This document shows, in pieces, positions 4,704 through 5,184 of a DNA stretch of 5,184 nucleotides. The DNA is from Treponema sp. (GTDB lineage: Bacteria; Spirochaetota; Spirochaetia; Treponematales; Breznakiellaceae). Every line of letters starts with the position of its first letter. The first letter of the stretch is position 1. The notes under the pieces are model-generated. The model saw only the letters and a program-made list of their open reading frames with translations. It did no database searches and had not been told where the DNA came from. The position numbers were made by a program, and so were the translations under genes. Where the stretch lies: positions 155-5,338 of the forward strand of contig WRNF01000164.1 in assembly GCA_009776715.1 (NCBI GenBank). The letters run 5' to 3'.

Positions 4704-4732
4704 GCGGAAGGCATAAATGATATAATTTCCGC
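4704..4732 (+). promoter_or_regulatory. Extended -10 promoter of the Sel1 gene, flanked by an inverted repeat
   Basis: TGATATAAT at 4718-4726 is an exact TGn-TATAAT extended -10, putting the start near 4733, about 25 bases before the ATG. There is no good -35 (TAGTTA at 4698-4703 is the nearest at 17 bases), as is usual for extended -10 promoters. GCGGAA (4704-4709) and TTCCGC (4727-4732) are perfect inverted arms on either side of the -10, which would suit a repressor site (inference). Confidence 0.5.
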
Positions 4733-4743
4733 ACTTGTATACC

Positions 4744-4750
4744 AGGAAGA
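4744..4750 (+). promoter_or_regulatory. Ribosome binding site of the Sel1 gene
   Basis: AGGAAGA ends 8 bases before the ATG at 4759 and supports that start; no other in-frame start is near. Confidence 0.6.
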
Positions 4751-4758
4751 TAAGTCCC

Positions 4759-5184
4759 ATGTTAGATAAAGAATTCAAAAATATAATCAGAAAAATTGCT
4801 GATGAAAAGGGGAAATCCATTTTTCTTGAAGCAAATACAATTAGACCGCTTTTATTGGACTACACTAGAAATGAATTCAAAAAAGAAAGTTCTCTTTTAG
4901 TAAAAATGATTGATGCAGGCTGTGCAGGTTATATCAACAATGCAGAAAACCTTGAAGAATGTAAACAATTTTTGATAAAACTTCTGGAGGAAGAGGAATG
5001 TTTATCTCCTTCAAAATGCTCCGAAATGTTGGATTTAATAATATCTATTTTTGGTTTTTATCGATTTATTAAAAAAGGAGCGGAACAGGGCAATGCTTGG
5101 GCGCAAAACAGCCTTGGGGATTGTTATTTTTACGGAAAAGGCGTAACGCAGGATTACAGAAAAGCGGTTGAGTGGTATACCAAG
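4759..5184 (+). CDS. Sel1-repeat protein, 5' part (runs off the right edge)
   Basis: 142 residues are visible with no stop before the window edge. Residues 1 to ~100 form an alpha-helical N-terminal domain with charged helices (EFKNIIRKIADEKGKS, then EFKKESSLLVKMIDAG). A similar domain seems familiar from treponemal Sel1 proteins, but I cannot name it. From about 104 a Sel1-like repeat starts: GAEQGNAWAQNSLGDCYFYG at 107-126, then GKGV at 126-129 and AVEWYTK at 136-142, matching the family pattern A-x-x-G...A-x-x-x-L-G-x-x-Y-x-x-G-x-G-V...A-x-x-W-Y. Further repeats probably follow beyond the edge. No signal peptide is visible, so the product is probably cytoplasmic. Sel1 repeats are TPR-like helical scaffolds for protein-protein contacts; the partner here is unknown. 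AGGAAGA before the ATG and an extended -10 upstream support a gene with its own promoter. Confidence 0.88.
   Translation, partial: MLDKEFKNIIRKIADEKGKSIFLEANTIRPLLLDYTRNEFKKESSLLVKMIDAGCAGYINNAENLEECKQFLIKLLEEEECLSPSKCSEMLDLIISIFGFYRFIKKGAEQGNAWAQNSLGDCYFYGKGVTQDYRKAVEWYTK

Overview
The window looks like a chromosomal segment of a spirochaete, most likely a host-associated Treponema (inference). The grounds are a BspA-like leucine-rich-repeat surface protein built from 23-residue Treponema-type repeats with the GTYTR...W C-terminal tail, an Ig-like N-terminal domain of a kind frequent in gut treponemes, a Sel1-repeat protein with a helical N-terminal domain, small lipoproteins, AT-rich spacers, and dispersed CACAAAG/CACGGAG intergenic repeats. 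The species cannot be fixed from the sequence alone.

Layout. 1-82 is a leader with a promoter candidate and a 15-bp palindrome. 83-868 (+) is a ComF-family phosphoribosyltransferase with two zinc-finger-like cysteine clusters. 869-1225 has no intact gene; it holds repeat modules and a possible gene remnant. 1226-3025 (-) is the BspA-like LRR protein, convergent with comF. 3026-3090 is a short spacer made almost entirely of tandem repeats, and it contains the BspA ribosome binding site. 3091-3471 (-) is a small lipoprotein upstream of the LRR gene on the same strand, so the two probably form one unit. 3472-3853 carries the lipoprotein promoter and more repeats. 3854-4297 (+) is a 5'-truncated, TPR-like gene fragment whose left end runs into a repeat. 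4298-4758 is a second repeat-rich spacer with inverted repeats and hairpins, ending in an extended -10 promoter flanked by an inverted repeat. 4759 to the right edge (+) is the start of a Sel1-repeat protein.

How the parts relate. The lipoprotein/LRR pair is a plausible cell-envelope module and lies between two inverted copies of an exact 18-nt repeat (1146-1163 and 4408-4425). The broken gene and related repeat units lie inside or next to the same interval. This suggests a segment that was rearranged or inserted between comF and the Sel1 gene. ComF and the Sel1 protein show no functional link to the module. I found no tRNA, rRNA, CRISPR array or transposase gene.
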